Below are positions 61,770 through 64,000 of a stretch of 64,000 nucleotides of DNA, one piece after another. A program made the position numbers and the translations under genes. Below the pieces are notes generated by a model. The model did no database searches. It was not told the origin of the DNA and saw only the letters and a program-made list of their open reading frames with translations. Source of the stretch: Rhodobacterales bacterium (GTDB lineage: Bacteria; Pseudomonadota; Alphaproteobacteria; Rhizobiales; Stappiaceae); assembly GCA_008107755.1 (NCBI GenBank), contig VIRH01000093.1, positions 22,477-86,476 on the forward strand, in the 5' to 3' direction. How positions within the stretch are numbered: the first letter of the stretch is position 1; each line of letters begins with the position of its first letter.

Positions 61770-64000
61770 ATGAGTACGGCGATTGTTTTCGTTCATGGGA
61801 TTAACGCTCACCTTGCCTTGCCCAAGCAGGAAAAAGCCTGGCGGGATGCCCTCAGCCGGGGCGGGATCGAGATGGCGGGCGTGCCCTCGGCCTTTGCCTA
61901 TTATTCAGACTGGTTCTTCGCGCCGAAGACGGAGGGTGGGCCAGCCCTTACCGAAGCCGTTCTGGTAAAAAGCGAATCCGGCGAGCGTCGCCGCGAGGCC
62001 GAAGCGGACGTCGCCCGGCTGGTGGCCCGCAGCCGGGAAACCGTTTCCCCTGAGGAAATAGAGCTGATGAAGAGCGCAACCGCCGAACTCTCGGCGGATC
62101 CGACGCGCGAAGGTCTGTCCAACCTGGACATCTCCTCCCTCTTTCCCGCGCAGCTGGTCGAGGCGCTGATCCGCGACATGGTGTTTCAGCTCTATGACTA
62201 CTTCGACAACGTCGCGGTCGAGCACCCGGAAACCGGGCAGAAGTCCAAGGCCCGAACCTTGATCAGGGGCAGGTTCCGTGCAGCTGTCGACGCCGCGAGA
62301 GCCGCTGTCGGCGAGGGGGGAACCGTGATCGTCCTGGCGCATTCCATGGGCTCGGTCGTCGCCTGGGACTGCCTGCAGCACGACAAGAAATGCGCCGAAG
62401 TCGATGGACTGATCACCTTCGGCAGCCCGCTCGGCCTCGACTTCGTCCAGCGGGAACTCGCCGCCGTGGCGGGAAACGATTACCGCAGGACCTTTCCGAA
62501 AAAACTGAATGGCGACTGGCACAATCTGATTGCGCGGTTCGACAGGGTCGCGACGCTGGACACGAGCTTCCCCGACATCTTTCCGGGTGGCGCGCCGCAC
62601 CGGATCAATACCACCTGGCTCAACAATCCGGACTTCCGCTGGACAATCCGCCCGAGCGCGCGCCTGACTTCCGCCCACAGCGGATCGGGATATCTGCGGT
62701 CCAGGGCCATGGCCGCCGCGGTGCGGGAATTCGGCTTGCGGGCAAAACCCACGTTGAATGAAGCCGCATCGGTGACCGTCTCCGCCGGGGTCGAAGCGCT
62801 CGCGGCCCAGCGATACAACGCCCATGAGTTGTCAAGGCGCCAGAAGGAAGCGCGCCTTGCGGCCCAGAACAGCGTCCTCGGCATCGAAGCCGACGAGCGC
62901 GTGATCAACCAGCTGAACCAGCACGGCATCGATCACACGACGGCCAGCCGCATGGTCGCCGAGGCACGTGCCAATCCGGCAGGGCGGGTGATGCTGGAAC
63001 GCGTTCTGGGGACGCCGGATTTCATTCAGAGAAGTTATGCCCTGCGCATGGCCGTCATCACCAGTTCCGTCGGCCAGGTCCTGATCGGCAAGCAGATCTT
63101 CGGTGATCCTTCGGGTTTCGGCACCGGCTTCCTGATCTCGCCCCGCCTCCTGATGACCAACAACCACGTCCTTTCCAGCGAAGCGATGGCGGCAGGGTCC
63201 ACGGTGCGCTTCGACTATTCCAAGGACATCGACGACATCGACCTGCCGGGCGAGGAATATGCCTTGCGGCCGGATATCTTCTTCGTCACCAGCCACGCGG
63301 ATCAGCTCGACTTCACCATCGTGGCCGTGGACGAACCGGCCGGCGGACTGGGCCGGCCCTGGTCGCGGCTCATCAGGGGATCCGGCAAGATTCTGCTCGG
63401 CCAGTCGGTCAACATCGTGCAGCATCCACGCGGTCGCCGGCAGGAGCTGATCACCCGCAACAGCACGCTGACCTTCATCGACGACAAGCCCGATTACGCC
63501 CACTACTCCGGTGACACGGAGCCCGGCTCGTCCGGATCGCCCTGCTACAACGACCGCTGGGAACTCGCCTTTCTGCACCATGCGTCCGTGCCCAAGACCG
63601 ACAAGCACGGCAATTACGTCAAGAAGAACGGACAGCTCTGGCGCGAGGGAGACAGCGATAACGATATCGATTGGCTCGCCAACGAAGGCATCCGTATCAG
63701 CCGGATCGTGGCCGAGGTCGAAAAACAGGGCCTTACGCCGGAGCGCGCGCGGCTCTTCGAGCAGTGCTTCGAGGACCCGAAGCTGGGCAAGTTCCTGCAT
63801 ATCGGCCTGAAAGCGTCCGGCTCGGAGGATTTCACCGAGGAGACGCAGAACAACGGCCAGATCGTGCGGCGTCATCCGGACGGGCGGGTGTCCTATCTCT
63901 TCGAGGTCAGCTTCGGCCCCTATGGCGGCGGGTCCGCGACGGCGTCCGGCGGAGAGGAAACACCGCGCAAGAACGGCCACGGAGCCACCTCTCCGCTCGA
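61770..64000 (+). CDS. Alpha/beta hydrolase fused to a trypsin-like serine protease (3' partial)
   Basis: Open to the window end: 743 residues seen, no stop. Residues 1-330 form a lipase-like alpha/beta hydrolase (IVFVHGIN; nucleophile Ser192 in LAHSMGS; FGSPLGLD). A helical linker follows (about 330-440, with DERVINQLNQHGIDHTTASRMV). Residues 440-690 are a trypsin-like peptidase: FGTGFLISPRLLMTNNHVL with His466, LDFTIVAVDE with Asp514, and EPGSSGSP with Ser588, a full triad. No signal peptide, so cytoplasmic. Such fusions of a lipase-like and a protease domain are known from bacterial conflict or effector systems. ATG 61770 has a GGGGGGAGG site. Partners may lie downstream, out of view. Confidence 0.8.
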   Translation, partial: MSTAIVFVHGINAHLALPKQEKAWRDALSRGGIEMAGVPSAFAYYSDWFFAPKTEGGPALTEAVLVKSESGERRREAEADVARLVARSRETVSPEEIELMKSATAELSADPTREGLSNLDISSLFPAQLVEALIRDMVFQLYDYFDNVAVEHPETGQKSKARTLIRGRFRAAVDAARAAVGEGGTVIVLAHSMGSVVAWDCLQHDKKCAEVDGLITFGSPLGLDFVQRELAAVAGNDYRRTFPKKLNGDWHNLIARFDRVATLDTSFPDIFPGGAPHRINTTWLNNPDFRWTIRPSARLTSAHSGSGYLRSRAMAAAVREFGLRAKPTLNEAASVTVSAGVEALAAQRYNAHELSRRQKEARLAAQNSVLGIEADERVINQLNQHGIDHTTASRMVAEARANPAGRVMLERVLGTPDFIQRSYALRMAVITSSVGQVLIGKQIFGDPSGFGTGFLISPRLLMTNNHVLSSEAMAAGSTVRFDYSKDIDDIDLPGEEYALRPDIFFVTSHADQLDFTIVAVDEPAGGLGRPWSRLIRGSGKILLGQSVNIVQHPRGRRQELITRNSTLTFIDDKPDYAHYSGDTEPGSSGSPCYNDRWELAFLHHASVPKTDKHGNYVKKNGQLWREGDSDNDIDWLANEGIRISRIVAEVEKQGLTPERARLFEQCFEDPKLGKFLHIGLKASGSEDFTEETQNNGQIVRRHPDGRVSYLFEVSFGPYGGGSATASGGEETPRKNGHGATSPL

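Overview
This window comes from an alphaproteobacterium, most likely of the order Hyphomicrobiales (Rhizobiales). I infer this from five general-stress (EcfG-type) promoter sequences, a methylsuccinyl-CoA dehydrogenase of the ethylmalonyl-CoA pathway, the hemC-hemD-mitofilin-hemY order next to tsaD-gpsA, and the high-GC codon use. A family such as Stappiaceae is a guess. It is ordinary chromosome with no rRNA, CRISPR array, phage or transposase, plus a few accessory patches. Layout, left to right: 0-7 kb is housekeeping: an NDUFAF5-like methyltransferase end, a Flp pilin, mutT, argJ, a parvulin isomerase, and divergent secA. 7-13 kb holds a gtrB-gtrA-GT39 lipid-linked glycosylation set, an unusual class III cyclase, an alpha/beta hydrolase and a glycosyltransferase-like protein. 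13-20.5 kb holds an FAD reductase, a chemoreceptor, an EamA exporter, a YihY protein and mcd. 20.5-24.7 kb is a cluster of envelope and stress genes (mgtC-like, host-attachment family, exoD, a CaCA exchanger, a 54-aa membrane protein, a glycine-zipper lipoprotein, a PRC-barrel protein) with five GGAAC-N16/17-CGTT promoters, so it looks like a general stress regulon island. A structured small RNA candidate follows at 25.1 kb. infC at 26.6 kb begins with an ATT codon. Next come a marR-FUSC efflux pair and the divergent dgdR/dgdA pair (2,2-dialkylglycine decarboxylase). 31.4-35.2 kb is an accessory patch of unknown genes, including a coupled three-gene operon ending in a secreted trypsin-like protein. 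35.4-40 kb has a GlxA regulator with a divergent metallo-hydrolase, a Gfo/Idh/MocA oxidoreductase, two intergenic palindromic repeats and ppk2. 40.1-49.8 kb is a leucine/isovalerate catabolic operon (tetR, mccB, mccA, acyl-CoA synthetase, HMG-CoA lyase, enoyl-CoA hydratase). It is interrupted between mccB and mccA by an ASCH gene, a decayed macro-domain fragment fused to a second copy of the mccB 3' end, an alpha/beta hydrolase and an intact macro-domain gene. 50.8-61.6 kb has a double-receiver protein, tRNA-Thr(CGT), the hemY-mic60-hemD-hemC block, tsaD, two tandem NUDIX paralogues and gpsA. The window closes inside an unusual gene whose product joins an N-terminal alpha/beta hydrolase (Ser192) to a C-terminal trypsin-like protease (His466/Asp514/Ser588). 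This is the best candidate for part of an undescribed system, and its partners would lie past the right edge.
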